From Chitinophaga niabensis (lineage in GTDB: Bacteria; Bacteroidota; Bacteroidia; Chitinophagales; Chitinophagaceae): DNA of 64,000 bases. A program made the translations under genes and the position numbers. Below, piece by piece: positions 6,407 through 15,321 of this stretch. The stretch covers positions 124,001 to 188,000 of the forward strand of contig JAFIGY010000012.1 in NCBI GenBank assembly GCA_017849435.1, given 5' to 3'. The first letter of the stretch is position 1, and the number at the start of each line of letters is the position of its first letter. Below the pieces are notes generated by a model. The model was not told where the DNA came from. It made no database searches and saw nothing but the letters and a program-made list of their open reading frames with translations.

Positions 6407-7432
6407 ATGATCACACAAATGCACCAGTTCCAGCAGGCCAGCACCCGGTATTACCTCGGTGAAAAACTGGCGAACCTTGGCCACTACGTAAATAAAGACC
6501 GCACCATCCTCCTGGTGGATGAGAATGTGGACAAGCATTACGCAGATCAGTTACAGGGCTGGAAAAAACTGGTAGTGCCGGATGGGGAAGAGCACAAGAA
6601 CATGGAGGTGATGGAACAGATCATCGACGGACTGATAGAGCTGGAGGCAGACCGCAAAACCATGCTGGTAGGTATTGGTGGCGGTATGTTGACGGATATC
6701 ACCGGCTTTGCGGCCAGCATTTACATGCGTGGTATTCCTTTCGGTTTTGTGCCGACTACGTTGCTGGCACAGGTAGACGCTTCCATCGGCGGCAAGAACG
6801 GCGTGAGCCACGGTATGCACAAGAATATGCTGGGCACCATCCGTCAGCCCGAATTCATCCTCTTCGATTACGCCCTTCCGCTGACCATGCCGGAAAGCGA
6901 GTGGTGTAACGGGTTTGCAGAAATCATCAAATATGCCTGCATTTACGATGCAAGCTTGTTTGCATACCTGGAGGAGAATAAAGAAAAAGCGCTGGCGCAG
7001 GATGTAAGCGTATTGCAATATCTCGTGGAGCGTTCTGTGGATATCAAAACGAAATTCGTACTGGAAGATGAATTTGAAAGCGGTGTACGGCGATGGCTGA
7101 ATTTCGGCCATACGCTGGGGCATGCAGTGGAAAAGCTGGAGAACATTGCACACGGGAAAGCGGTGGCCATCGGAATGGTAGCAGCTGCTAAGATCTCCGA
7201 AAAAATAATCAAGCTGCCATCCGAACAAACCAACCGCCTGATCCGTTTGATCAATGATTACCATTTGCCGGTGACCATGACGTCAGACAGGAATGAAGTG
7301 TTTAACATTTTCAGGCTGGACAAAAAGCGCGAAAGGGACAGTATCCATTTCGTGCTGCTGACAGAGATCGGTAAAGCTACCACGCAACCCATCCCGCTGG
7401 ATGAGCTGAAACAAATTTTACAAGAATTGTGA
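6407..7432 (+). CDS. aroB: 3-dehydroquinate synthase
   Basis: A 341-residue enzyme that cyclises DAHP to 3-dehydroquinate using NAD and a divalent metal. GGGMLTDITGF at 91-101 is the NAD-binding motif, PTTLLAQVDASIGGKNG at 116-132 holds active-site Lys and Asn residues, NGFAEIIKYA near 168 contains the metal-binding Glu, and NFGHTLGHA supplies the metal-binding His. Length is close to the normal 340-370. It starts at ATG 6407, and its stop overlaps a GTG in the frame of the next gene, so translation of the two is probably coupled. Confidence 0.96.
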   Translation: MITQMHQFQQASTRYYLGEKLANLGHYVNKDRTILLVDENVDKHYADQLQGWKKLVVPDGEEHKNMEVMEQIIDGLIELEADRKTMLVGIGGGMLTDITGFAASIYMRGIPFGFVPTTLLAQVDASIGGKNGVSHGMHKNMLGTIRQPEFILFDYALPLTMPESEWCNGFAEIIKYACIYDASLFAYLEENKEKALAQDVSVLQYLVERSVDIKTKFVLEDEFESGVRRWLNFGHTLGHAVEKLENIAHGKAVAIGMVAAAKISEKIIKLPSEQTNRLIRLINDYHLPVTMTSDRNEVFNIFRLDKKRERDSIHFVLLTEIGKATTQPIPLDELKQILQEL

Positions 7433-7443
7433 ATTCAATAAAG

Positions 7444-8727
7444 ATGCAAGTTATCGTATCACCTGCTGTCATCAGAGGCTCCGTTACGGCCAATCCCTCC
7501 AAGAGCGCGATGCAACGTGCGGTAGCGGCGGCTTTGATGGCAAAGGGGACCACTATCATCCATAATCCCGGCCTGAGCAATGACTGTATCGCTGCGCTCG
7601 AAGTGGCAGAGAACCTTGGCGCAATGGTAAAACGGGAGGGTAATGACATCCTCATCACCGGTAAGGGCGTGCAGCCTTTTTACGATGAGATCAACTGCGG
7701 AGAATCCGGCTTGGGTATCCGCATGTTCACACCCATCGCCGCACTGGCCGAACAACCGATCACGATCAATGGTCATGGGAGCCTGGTAACACGCCCCATG
7801 CATTTCTTCGAGGAAGTACTGCCGCAACTGGGGGTACAGATCAAGAGTCAGGGTGGTAAACTGCCGCTGGAGATCAAAGGTCCCCTGCAGGCCAGGAACA
7901 TCACGATAGACGGTTCACTTTCCTCCCAATTCCTGACCGGCCTGCTCATGGCTTTTGGCGCGGTGGCAGAAAAAGCGTCCATCACGGTAAAGGACCTGAA
8001 AAGCAAACCTTATATCGCCCTTACGTTACAGCTCATGGAACTTTTCGGGGTGAAAGTAAGGCAGGAGAATTTTGAAGTGTTCCATTTCGAAAAGAAACAG
8101 GCGTACAAACCGGTGGAGTATACCGTGGAAGGCGACTGGAGCGGAGCGGCTTTTCTGCTTGTAGCGGCAGCCATTGCGGGTAAAGCGGAAGTGCATCATC
8201 TGAACACGCATTCCGCACAGTCGGATAAAGCGATCATGGAAGCGCTGGAAAAGGCCGGTGCTGAAATATTGCCTGGTATGTTCACGATCATCGTGGGCAA
8301 GAGCGATCTGAAGGCGTTTGAAATGGACGCTACGGATTGCCCTGACCTGTTCCCGCCATTGGTAGCGCTTGCCGCCAACTGTAAAGGGGTTACGAAGATC
8401 AAAGGCGTAAGCCGCCTGGCGCATAAGGAAAGCGACCGCGGTATTACCCTGCAGCAGGAGTTTGGAAAAATGGGGATCCGTATTGAACTGGATGGTGATG
8501 AGATGCGGATACATGGCGGAACTGGCATCAAAGGTACCGAAGTGTATTCCCACAACGATCACCGCATTGCGATGGCTTGTGCAGTAGCGGCTTTGACGGC
8601 AGACGGACCGGTAACTATTGAAAATGCCGAAGCGATCAACAAGTCCTACCCCGAATTTTACGACCACCTGGAGCAACTGGGCGGTAAGGTAGAACGGATC
8701 GGTCTGGCACATTCATCAGAAAAATAA
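7444..8727 (+). CDS. aroA: 3-phosphoshikimate 1-carboxyvinyltransferase (EPSP synthase)
   Basis: A 427-residue enzyme that joins phosphoenolpyruvate and shikimate-3-phosphate. The N-terminal NPSKSAMQR motif at 17-25 has the catalytic Lys20 and Arg25. Further motifs are GSLVTRPM, the substrate-binding SSQFLTGLLMAFG, and NDHRIAMACAVAAL near the C-terminus. I chose ATG 7444, which gives the usual short lead into the first strand. A GTG at 7429 in the same frame overlaps the aroB stop and could instead start a protein five residues longer. The gene is 4 bases from aroC. Confidence 0.95.
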   Translation: MQVIVSPAVIRGSVTANPSKSAMQRAVAAALMAKGTTIIHNPGLSNDCIAALEVAENLGAMVKREGNDILITGKGVQPFYDEINCGESGLGIRMFTPIAALAEQPITINGHGSLVTRPMHFFEEVLPQLGVQIKSQGGKLPLEIKGPLQARNITIDGSLSSQFLTGLLMAFGAVAEKASITVKDLKSKPYIALTLQLMELFGVKVRQENFEVFHFEKKQAYKPVEYTVEGDWSGAAFLLVAAAIAGKAEVHHLNTHSAQSDKAIMEALEKAGAEILPGMFTIIVGKSDLKAFEMDATDCPDLFPPLVALAANCKGVTKIKGVSRLAHKESDRGITLQQEFGKMGIRIELDGDEMRIHGGTGIKGTEVYSHNDHRIAMACAVAALTADGPVTIENAEAINKSYPEFYDHLEQLGGKVERIGLAHSSEK

Positions 8728-8731
8728 CAGT

Positions 8732-9727
8732 ATGAACAGTTTTGGGAGAATATTCAGGGTCAATGTTTTTGGGGAATCGCATGGAGAAAGTGTAGGCGTG
8801 AATATCGACGGGGTGCCGGCGGGCATTCCGTTGAAGCAGGAAGATTTTCTGCCGGACCTGGAACGCCGGAAAGCCGGTGCTAAAGGGACTACGCCCCGCA
8901 AGGAAGAAGACCTGCCTTTCCTGAAATCCGGTGTGTTCAACGATCATACCACCGGTGCGCCCATCACGATCTTTTTTGAGAACAACAATACCCGCAGTGC
9001 GGACTATGCTAAGCTCCGCGAATTCCCCCGCCCCGGGCATGCCGATTTTGTAGCCACGCAAAAGTTCGGCGGGTTTGAAGATTACCGCGGCGGCGGCCAC
9101 TTCAGCGGCCGTTTGACGCTCAATCTCGTAGCGGCGGGCGTGATCGCGAAAAAGATATTGGGGGATAAGATACAGGTGAAAGCCTCGCTCAAAGAAGTGG
9201 GTGGTTATGCTGATCCTGAAGAAGGGCTGGCAGCCGCTATCGCCGCGAAAGATTCTGTAGGCGGTATTGTAGAATGTACGGTAGATGGATTGCCGATCGG
9301 ATTGGGAGAACCTTTCTTTGATTCCGTGGAATCCAATATCGCGCACGCTGCCTTTGCCATCCCGGCTATTAAAGGCGTTGAGTTCGGCGCCGGTTTTGCC
9401 GCCGCAAAAATGAAAGGACTCGAACACAACGATCCGATCATCGACGCCAGCGGAAAAACCGCTACCAATAACGCCGGCGGGGTAGTAGGCGGCATCACCA
9501 ACGGGAACCAGCTGGTGTTCCGTGTGGCGGTGAAACCTACATCCAGCACGCCTAAAGAGCAACAAACATTGAATGTGGCGAGCGGGAAAGTGGAAACATT
9601 TTCTGTGAAAGGTCGCCATGACCTTTGTATAGCCCTGCGTGTACCGGTAGTGCTGGAAGCTATTACTGCCATGGTATTGGCCGATTTCATGCTGCTGGAA
9701 ATGAGGGCACCGAGGGTGTGGAAGTAG
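8732..9727 (+). CDS. aroC: Chorismate synthase
   Basis: A 331-residue FMN-dependent enzyme for the last common step, EPSP to chorismate. FGESHGESVG at 13-22 is the family signature. Other conserved stretches are RRKAGAKGTTPRKEED, RSADY..PRPGHADF, DYRGGGHFSGRLT and a late NAGGVVGGITNG. It is slightly shorter than the usual 350-390 residues because the C-terminus ends soon after the HDLCIALR helix. It is the last gene of the operon, with a strong terminator 29 bases later. aroE, aroK and the dehydroquinase gene are not in this operon. Confidence 0.96.
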   Translation: MNSFGRIFRVNVFGESHGESVGVNIDGVPAGIPLKQEDFLPDLERRKAGAKGTTPRKEEDLPFLKSGVFNDHTTGAPITIFFENNNTRSADYAKLREFPRPGHADFVATQKFGGFEDYRGGGHFSGRLTLNLVAAGVIAKKILGDKIQVKASLKEVGGYADPEEGLAAAIAAKDSVGGIVECTVDGLPIGLGEPFFDSVESNIAHAAFAIPAIKGVEFGAGFAAAKMKGLEHNDPIIDASGKTATNNAGGVVGGITNGNQLVFRVAVKPTSSTPKEQQTLNVASGKVETFSVKGRHDLCIALRVPVVLEAITAMVLADFMLLEMRAPRVWK

Positions 9728-9748
9728 TTGGCCGAACCTATTTTGCAT

Positions 9749-9786
9749 AAAAAAAAGTGATCCTTGAGAAAGGATCACTTTTTTTT
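9749..9786. terminator. Bidirectional terminator between aroC and the FKBP gene
   Basis: AGTGATCCTT at 9756-9765 and AAGGATCACT at 9769-9778 form a 10-bp perfect stem. A-runs on the left and T-runs on the right extend it and make it work for both convergent genes. Confidence 0.92.
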
Positions 9787-9802
9787 ATGTCCGGTAAAGA
9801 AT

Positions 9803-10516
9803 TTATTGCTGTGTGGCAGGTACAATCTCCAGTAACTCCACATCAAACACCAGTGTGCTGCCCGGTGTGATCTTCGCACCAGCCTGGCGATCGCCATAAG
9901 CCAGTTCGGCGGGGATGAAGAGTTTCCATTTGGAACCGACGGGCATCAGCTGGAGGGCTTCCGTCCAGCCTTTGATCACACCGGTGATCGGTAAAGTGAT
10001 GGGTTCGCCGCGGTCTATGGAACTGTCGAAGGTAGTACCATCGATCAGCATGCCGTGGTAATGTACTTTTACTTTATCCTGCAGGGTAGGCTTGGGGCCG
10101 ATTCCTTCCTTGATCACCTGGTATTGCAGTCCGCTTGGCAGCGTTACCACACCCGGTTTGGTTTTGTTTTTGGCGAGGAATTGTTCTCCTGCGGCTTTGT
10201 TCTTTGCGGCTTTTTCCGCTTTGATCTTCTGCAAATATTGACTTACGCTCATAGTTCCTTGTTCTGCGGTGATGAGGGGCTTTTTACCGGAGTATTGATC
10301 CTGGATGGCGGCAAAGAGCAGTTTCATGTTCAGGGTATCCAGGCCCTGGCTTTTGAGCATCTGGCCGAGGTCGTTCCCGATCGCGTAGCTTACGGAATCC
10401 AGGGTGGTGTGTAAAGTTTTAGCCGGAGCCGGTGCGGCCTTGGTTTTTTTCTGGCTATAGGCGGTGTGTAGGGTCAGCATCCCGAGGGCGCTGATAAACA
10501 GGCATTTTTTAAGCAT
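9803..10516 (-). CDS. FKBP-type peptidyl-prolyl isomerase, secreted
   Basis: A 237-residue protein. A signal peptide (MLKKCLFISALGMLTLHTAYSQ) is followed by an FKBP_N dimerisation region at about 40-120 (SVSYAIGNDLGQML...), then the FKBP domain (VKVHYHGMLIDGTTFDSS near 165, ITGVIKGWTEALQLMPVGSKW, and ELAYGDR...GSTLVFDVELLEI). This layout is that of FkpA/FklB/Mip-like isomerases and suggests a periplasmic folding helper. I chose ATG 10516 because it starts the signal peptide; in-frame codons upstream encode a polar extension that would break it. It follows the lipocalin-like gene by 41 bases and shares the terminator with aroC. Confidence 0.93.
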   Translation of the reverse strand: MLKKCLFISALGMLTLHTAYSQKKTKAAPAPAKTLHTTLDSVSYAIGNDLGQMLKSQGLDTLNMKLLFAAIQDQYSGKKPLITAEQGTMSVSQYLQKIKAEKAAKNKAAGEQFLAKNKTKPGVVTLPSGLQYQVIKEGIGPKPTLQDKVKVHYHGMLIDGTTFDSSIDRGEPITLPITGVIKGWTEALQLMPVGSKWKLFIPAELAYGDRQAGAKITPGSTLVFDVELLEIVPATQQ

Positions 10517-10557
10517 AGAACGGATTTCTGAAAAATTAGAACTGCAATATAGTAACA

Positions 10558-11259
10558 TTATTCAATCCGGGTCCACATTTCGCTGATCGGGTCGCCTTTG
10601 GAGCTTTTGCCGCTATGGTGCCACTGTTTGCCGGTTACTTTGCCGTCGAATATGAGGCTCATACCCACCCGCGTACTGTCCCGCGAGAAGAAGCCAATCG
10701 TTTCTGTATACTTCCCGTTTTTGAAGGTGTAGGTTCCGCCCCCTGTCCCGAAGAACTCTTTCGTTTCCGTATTGATCGCCGCCCATTGGAAACGGGTACC
10801 GGAAAGGATCTTGAGGGTTTTACGCGGACCGGGCTTCATGGGTTGCATTTCCCCGTTGTTTTCCCTGGCCGTGATGCGCCAGGTACCTGCTAATGGAGTT
10901 GTGCCTTCGTCCATCCGTTGCCAGTAGCTTGTTATGCCGTTGCAGGAGATGTTGAGTTTGTTTTTGTTCACCTTATAGCTGCAGGTATTCGTGCTGCCCA
11001 CCTGCATTTTGTCCGCCGTGTTGAATTCAATCGTTTCCGTCAGTTTACCTGCATCGGCGGAGAGTTTTCCGCCGAGGGTGTACATGAATCGTTTATTGAC
11101 ATCATCGAACATGGTTTGCATAAAATACCCGTCTTCGATGATCCTGACGGTTTGTGGATTGGCCCCCGCGGGAACCAGCTGCCAGGCGCCGGTGAGCTCC
11201 TTCTGTGCAAAACTGAATTGCGATAGCAGCAGGAGGAGGGTGGAAAATAAAAGTTTCAT
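10558..11259 (-). CDS. Secreted protein with two lipocalin-like repeats
   Basis: A 233-residue protein of unknown function. Signal peptide MKLLFSTLLLLLSQFSFA is followed by two halves of similar plan: residues about 20-120 (ELTGAWQLV...GKLTETIEF...YWQRMD) and about 121-233 (PLAGTWRIT...GKYTETIGF...EMWTRIE). Each half starts with a GxW pair and carries a G-K-(L/Y)-TETI motif, as in the lipocalin-like DUF4488 type of Bacteroidota secreted proteins. A small hydrophobic ligand is possible, but nothing in the sequence names it. The gene sits between the CocE-type hydrolase (30 bases) and the FKBP gene (41 bases), so the three may form one transcript. Confidence 0.75.
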   Translation of the reverse strand: MKLLFSTLLLLLSQFSFAQKELTGAWQLVPAGANPQTVRIIEDGYFMQTMFDDVNKRFMYTLGGKLSADAGKLTETIEFNTADKMQVGSTNTCSYKVNKNKLNISCNGITSYWQRMDEGTTPLAGTWRITARENNGEMQPMKPGPRKTLKILSGTRFQWAAINTETKEFFGTGGGTYTFKNGKYTETIGFFSRDSTRVGMSLIFDGKVTGKQWHHSGKSSKGDPISEMWTRIE

Positions 11260-11289
11260 ATGCGTATAGTTTAGCGTGGTGGAATCAGA

Positions 11290-13182
11290 TCAGGGTATGA
11301 CCGGCAGGATGATCTGCGACGGATGCGCCGCATCGTGATAGATCCTGATATTGGCCTTGATAAAGTCTTTGTTCTCCGCATGATAAATATCCAGGAACTG
11401 TTGCGGGTTCCGGTCTGCCAGCGGGAACCAGCTGCTTTGTATCTGTATCATAAGGCGGTGGCCTTTTTTGAAAGTATGCGCCACATCCGGCAGGGTGAAC
11501 TTCACTTTCGCCGGTTGGCCGGGCACGAAGGGGACCGGTTTTTCAAAACTGTTGCGGAATTTTCCGCGCATGATCTCGCCGCGCACCAGCATCTGATAGC
11601 CCCCCATCGGGTAAGCGACGGAGTTGTAGCGGCGATGTGCAGTGGCTGTCGCAGCATCCCCGTAGCTGAAATCATCCGGGAACACATCGATCAGTTTCAC
11701 TACAAAATCAGCGTCTGTGGTGCTGGAGCTCACTACCAGGTCTGCGGTAACGGGACCAGCCAGCGTGCAATCATCCTGCAGCACTTCCGTCTGGAATACC
11801 AGTACATCCGGTCTTCTGGCGGCAAACCGCTGATCGTCCGTCATATAGCTGATGGTGCGGGTATGGTGTACATCTTCCGTGTAGGGCACCGGTTTGGCAG
11901 GATCGCTGGTATATTCGGAGAAGGAATTTCCTGCTGCAGGTTTCGCAATACTAAGACCACCTTTCTCATGCAGGTAAAGAGAACGGGGTTGTACATCAGC
12001 CGGAGGCCAGGAGGGAAGCTTTTTCCAGTCGTTTTCACCGGTAAAGAAAACGGTGGCTTCTGCGATGTCAGGTGCCTGGCCTTTGCCTTTCAGGTGATAA
12101 TCGAAGAAGGGTATCTCTATATTTTGCTGATACCAGTCCGCCGTGTTACTGCCGAAGCGTACATTACCAAGGTAGGTACCATCCGGTGAAGCCCATTGCC
12201 CATGATACCAGGGGCCCATCACGATCCGGTTGTCTGTTCCTTTGTTTTGCGATTCAATGGCTTTGTAGGTATTCCATGCGCCGAAGCAGTCTTCCGCATC
12301 GAAGGTACCGCCTACCACTAACATTGCCGGCTGTACGTTTTTCAGGAAGTTGCGGATGTTCCGCGCTTTCCACCAGGTGTCATAGTTGGGATGCGCATAA
12401 AGGTCTTTCCAGAAAGCGATGCTGTCTCCCATCAGTTGCGCGATGTGCCGGAGAGAACCGGCTTCGAGATAGAATTTGTAATTGTCCTTTGAAGGGTAAT
12501 TAAAATCGGAAGGTCCAACGGTGGTGGGTTTGGGACGGGGTTTCCCGAAACCGCTGTAGAATGCGAAAGCATCCATGATAAAGAACGCGCCATTGTGATG
12601 GAAATCGTCTCCCATGAACCAGTCGGTCACCGGGGCCTGAGGGCTCACGGCTTTCAGCGCGGGATGCCCGCTCAGGGCCGCCATGGTGGAATAGAAGCCG
12701 GGATAGGAAATGCCGAACACACCGGCCTTCCCGTTATTGCCTTCTACATTCTTCACCAGCCAGTCGATCGTGTCATAGGTATCGCTTGCTTCATCAATAT
12801 CTTTATTCGTTTTTTTATCCGGATTGAAAGGACGCACGTTCACGAACTCACCTTCGCTCATCCATCTGCCGCGCACATCCTGTATCACGATGATGTAGCC
12901 TTCGCGGAGATAATGATTGACATACCGGGTATAAAAAGGCACGAATTTGTTTTCCCCGTAGGGCGCGGCAGAATAGGGCGTGCGCGTCATGAGGATGGGA
13001 TGTTTTTCCGTGCGGTCTGTTGGCGTATAAACAGCCGTAAACAGCCGTGTACCGTCCCGCATGGGTATCATGACTTCTTTTTTGGTATAATGCTCCCGTA
13101 TCCAGAGTGAATCAGCATTGATCTGAGCGTAAGCGCCAAGCGTGGCAAGCAGGATGAGCGACAGGAATAGTCCTTTTTTCAT
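11290..13182 (-). CDS. CocE/NonD-type alpha/beta hydrolase (S15-like), secreted
   Basis: A 630-residue exported protein. Signal peptide MKKGLFLSLILLATLGAYAQ precedes an X-Pro dipeptidyl-peptidase-type catalytic domain: IPMRDGTRLFTAVYTP near 39-54, DVRGRWMSEGE near 102-112, and the nucleophile Ser159 in GISYPGF. The C-terminal part (from about 450) is the beta-rich jelly-roll domain typical of cocaine esterase and glutaryl-7-ACA acylase homologues. Substrate cannot be told; candidates are acyl esters or N-acyl amides and peptides. Length is normal for the family. It begins a run of three minus-strand genes encoding secreted proteins. Confidence 0.9.
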   Translation of the reverse strand: MKKGLFLSLILLATLGAYAQINADSLWIREHYTKKEVMIPMRDGTRLFTAVYTPTDRTEKHPILMTRTPYSAAPYGENKFVPFYTRYVNHYLREGYIIVIQDVRGRWMSEGEFVNVRPFNPDKKTNKDIDEASDTYDTIDWLVKNVEGNNGKAGVFGISYPGFYSTMAALSGHPALKAVSPQAPVTDWFMGDDFHHNGAFFIMDAFAFYSGFGKPRPKPTTVGPSDFNYPSKDNYKFYLEAGSLRHIAQLMGDSIAFWKDLYAHPNYDTWWKARNIRNFLKNVQPAMLVVGGTFDAEDCFGAWNTYKAIESQNKGTDNRIVMGPWYHGQWASPDGTYLGNVRFGSNTADWYQQNIEIPFFDYHLKGKGQAPDIAEATVFFTGENDWKKLPSWPPADVQPRSLYLHEKGGLSIAKPAAGNSFSEYTSDPAKPVPYTEDVHHTRTISYMTDDQRFAARRPDVLVFQTEVLQDDCTLAGPVTADLVVSSSTTDADFVVKLIDVFPDDFSYGDAATATAHRRYNSVAYPMGGYQMLVRGEIMRGKFRNSFEKPVPFVPGQPAKVKFTLPDVAHTFKKGHRLMIQIQSSWFPLADRNPQQFLDIYHAENKDFIKANIRIYHDAAHPSQIILPVIP

Positions 13183-13273
13183 GTCTTTTTGTTAATGAGG
13201 TTTTCAGGATAAATATAAGCGATCTGTCGCAGATGGCGAGATTTTGGCTATCTTCCCTTTAAAATAACTGTCC

Positions 13274-13783
13274 ATGGCAAGACCCTCTCCACAGGAATAC
13301 GGCGAATATTACCACCGTTACATCAGCCTCGTACCGGAAAATGACATCGCATCGGCTTTTACCAGCCAGACAGCAGTAGTGCTCGAATTCCTGGATCATC
13401 TCCCCGAAAAGAAACTGAACTACGCCTATGCTCCGGGAAAATGGACGATCAAACAGGTGTTGCAACATATCATAGATGCGGAAAGGATCTTCGCTTACCG
13501 TGCGTTGCGCTTTGCCCGCCTTGATGAAACGCCGTTGCCGGGTTTCGAAGAGAATGATTATGCTGAAGTGGCCAACGTGGAGCATCGGAAATGGACGGAC
13601 ATGATCGAAGAATTCCAGATGGTCCGCAGTGCATCCGAGCATCTGTTCCTTTCACTGGATGAAGATGAATTACTCCGTAGCGGAACGGCCAGCAATACCC
13701 GGATGAGTGTGCGCAGCCTGGGTTATGTGATTATTGGACACAGCTTGCATCACATGCGTATTGTGAAGGAGAGGTATTTGTAA
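13274..13783 (+). CDS. DinB family protein
   Basis: A 169-residue four-helix protein of the DinB/YfiT superfamily of putative metal-dependent enzymes. The conserved metal-binding histidines are His65 (QVLQHIIDAERI) and the C-terminal HxxxH at His156/His160 (GHSLHHMRI). WTIKQVLQHIIDAE with PGKW before it is the classic N-terminal signature. Members include bacillithiol transferases and DNA-damage-inducible proteins; the substrate here is unknown. It has no signal peptide, so it is cytoplasmic, and it is divergent from the hydrolase gene. Confidence 0.88.
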   Translation: MARPSPQEYGEYYHRYISLVPENDIASAFTSQTAVVLEFLDHLPEKKLNYAYAPGKWTIKQVLQHIIDAERIFAYRALRFARLDETPLPGFEENDYAEVANVEHRKWTDMIEEFQMVRSASEHLFLSLDEDELLRSGTASNTRMSVRSLGYVIIGHSLHHMRIVKERYL

Positions 13784-13922
13784 AGCAGGATATAACCACT
13801 GTGATATTTTTTCGTCTAAAACCGCTTATCTTCACTTAAAGTATCCCGTACTATAAAATCGAGAAGCAGCATTTACCGGTTGTTAACCCGTGATCTGCAT
13901 GTATAATGTTATCTAATCAGTT

Positions 13923-15320
13923 ATGAAAAATTGTTTAACCACCATCTCGTGTAGAAGATTTACCGATGCAGGGCCTGCCTTGTTTTTCATCTGCTTGTTT
14001 GGTGTATTTGTAAGTTGTCAGAAAGGAGATGCCGGATCCGGGAAACCCCAAAAAACATTTCTGGATTCGGCCAAAACCTGGTTCGCGGAAAGTAAAGCTG
14101 CCAGGGACCTGACTGGAACTGTTGATTGGACCAACGCCAGTATTATCTGGAGAAAAAATGGGAAAAAGTATCTTGAGGTTCCTGTCATGACGGAAGGTCA
14201 GATTCAGGCAAGGATCAGCAATTCGGATGGCTATCGACAGGCAGTAACAAAGAACAGCATGTGTACCTATTCCAAACTCCTGATGTATTGGGATGGAGGT
14301 AGTTTTAAATACTTTGTGATGAGGGTCTCAGAAGATGCATCGTCAGGAGCCGATGTTTCCAAAGTGAGCTTTGCCAAACTACCCGCTGGGTTTACAGGAT
14401 ATATACACTACACCGATATCAAGGGAAGTCTATATGAGGGTTATGGCTACAAAGGAGGAAGAGTAACACAACGGATACGAAAGCCACTGCCTCGGGAATC
14501 AGAAAATGCCAGGCTTGAATGTATTACTGTCACTACTGATTATTATCAACAGGTTTGTATTGGAGACAAGTGTTCCGAATGGACTTATCTTTATTCAACT
14601 ACTACTGTCACTTGTATTTCTACCCCTGATCAGGCATCAGACCGGCCCTATGATCCGGATGCGCCCGGGGATTGTTTTGAATGTGGAGGAGGAAGTACTA
14701 CTGTGACCACTACATCCACGCCATATATAGTACAGGATATCTTTACCAGTGATCTGGTATCCCCGTGCTTTATTAACGTCATGCATAACGTAAATCAAGG
14801 AGGATTACAGAACAGTATTACTAAAATACTTTGTGATATTTTCGATAAACCGGGGAACTTGCACATACGATTTGGGGAAGATAGTCTGTCCAGTGGAATT
14901 GACGGGACTACTGATGTGAATAGCATAACTAGTGGTACTGGTCCTACCCAGTGGTATATGGATGTTACGCTGAACAAAAAATTAATTACGCAGTTTGGCG
15001 CCTCGAAGGAATATGTAGCGGCTACTATACTTCATGAGATACTTCATGCATACTTCATGGCAACATCAGCGAACAAACAGAAGTATATTGACATCGACCA
15101 CAATAACATGGGACTTTTTTATATTGATAAAATGGCAGATGGTTTGCAGGAAATCTATTCCACTTTATCAAGAGACGATGCAGTGGCGCTTGCATGGGGA
15201 GGGGTACATGAGTCATATTCCTGGTCCAGGCTTGTGGTAGATGCACCGGCGGAAGCAAACAGAATTCTGCAAGCAAATAATGATTATAAAAACGGAATTT
15301 CCGGAACAAAATGCAAATAA
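13923..15320 (+). CDS. Putative lipoprotein with HEXXH metallopeptidase-like motif
   Basis: A 465-residue protein not recognised as a named family. The N-terminus has a hydrophobic stretch (ALFFICLFGVFVSC) ending in a likely lipobox Cys. A beta-rich region with several Cys and Thr/Ser-rich linkers follows. The C-terminal third (about 260-465) contains HEILH at 371-375 inside ATILHEILHAYFM. This is the zinc-binding HEXXH helix of metallopeptidases of the SprT/gluzincin kind, and later acidic residues could give the third ligand. A peptidase role is an inference from that motif. Base composition is visibly more AT-rich than in neighbouring genes. One base separates it from a small secreted-protein gene, so they form a pair. 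Confidence 0.72.
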   Translation: MKNCLTTISCRRFTDAGPALFFICLFGVFVSCQKGDAGSGKPQKTFLDSAKTWFAESKAARDLTGTVDWTNASIIWRKNGKKYLEVPVMTEGQIQARISNSDGYRQAVTKNSMCTYSKLLMYWDGGSFKYFVMRVSEDASSGADVSKVSFAKLPAGFTGYIHYTDIKGSLYEGYGYKGGRVTQRIRKPLPRESENARLECITVTTDYYQQVCIGDKCSEWTYLYSTTTVTCISTPDQASDRPYDPDAPGDCFECGGGSTTVTTTSTPYIVQDIFTSDLVSPCFINVMHNVNQGGLQNSITKILCDIFDKPGNLHIRFGEDSLSSGIDGTTDVNSITSGTGPTQWYMDVTLNKKLITQFGASKEYVAATILHEILHAYFMATSANKQKYIDIDHNNMGLFYIDKMADGLQEIYSTLSRDDAVALAWGGVHESYSWSRLVVDAPAEANRILQANNDYKNGISGTKCK

Positions 15321-15321
15321 T

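Noticed and set aside
8636-9778. Minus-strand open frame of 380 codons across aroC
   Set aside because: It is the antisense shadow of aroC, whose full set of motifs is on the plus strand.
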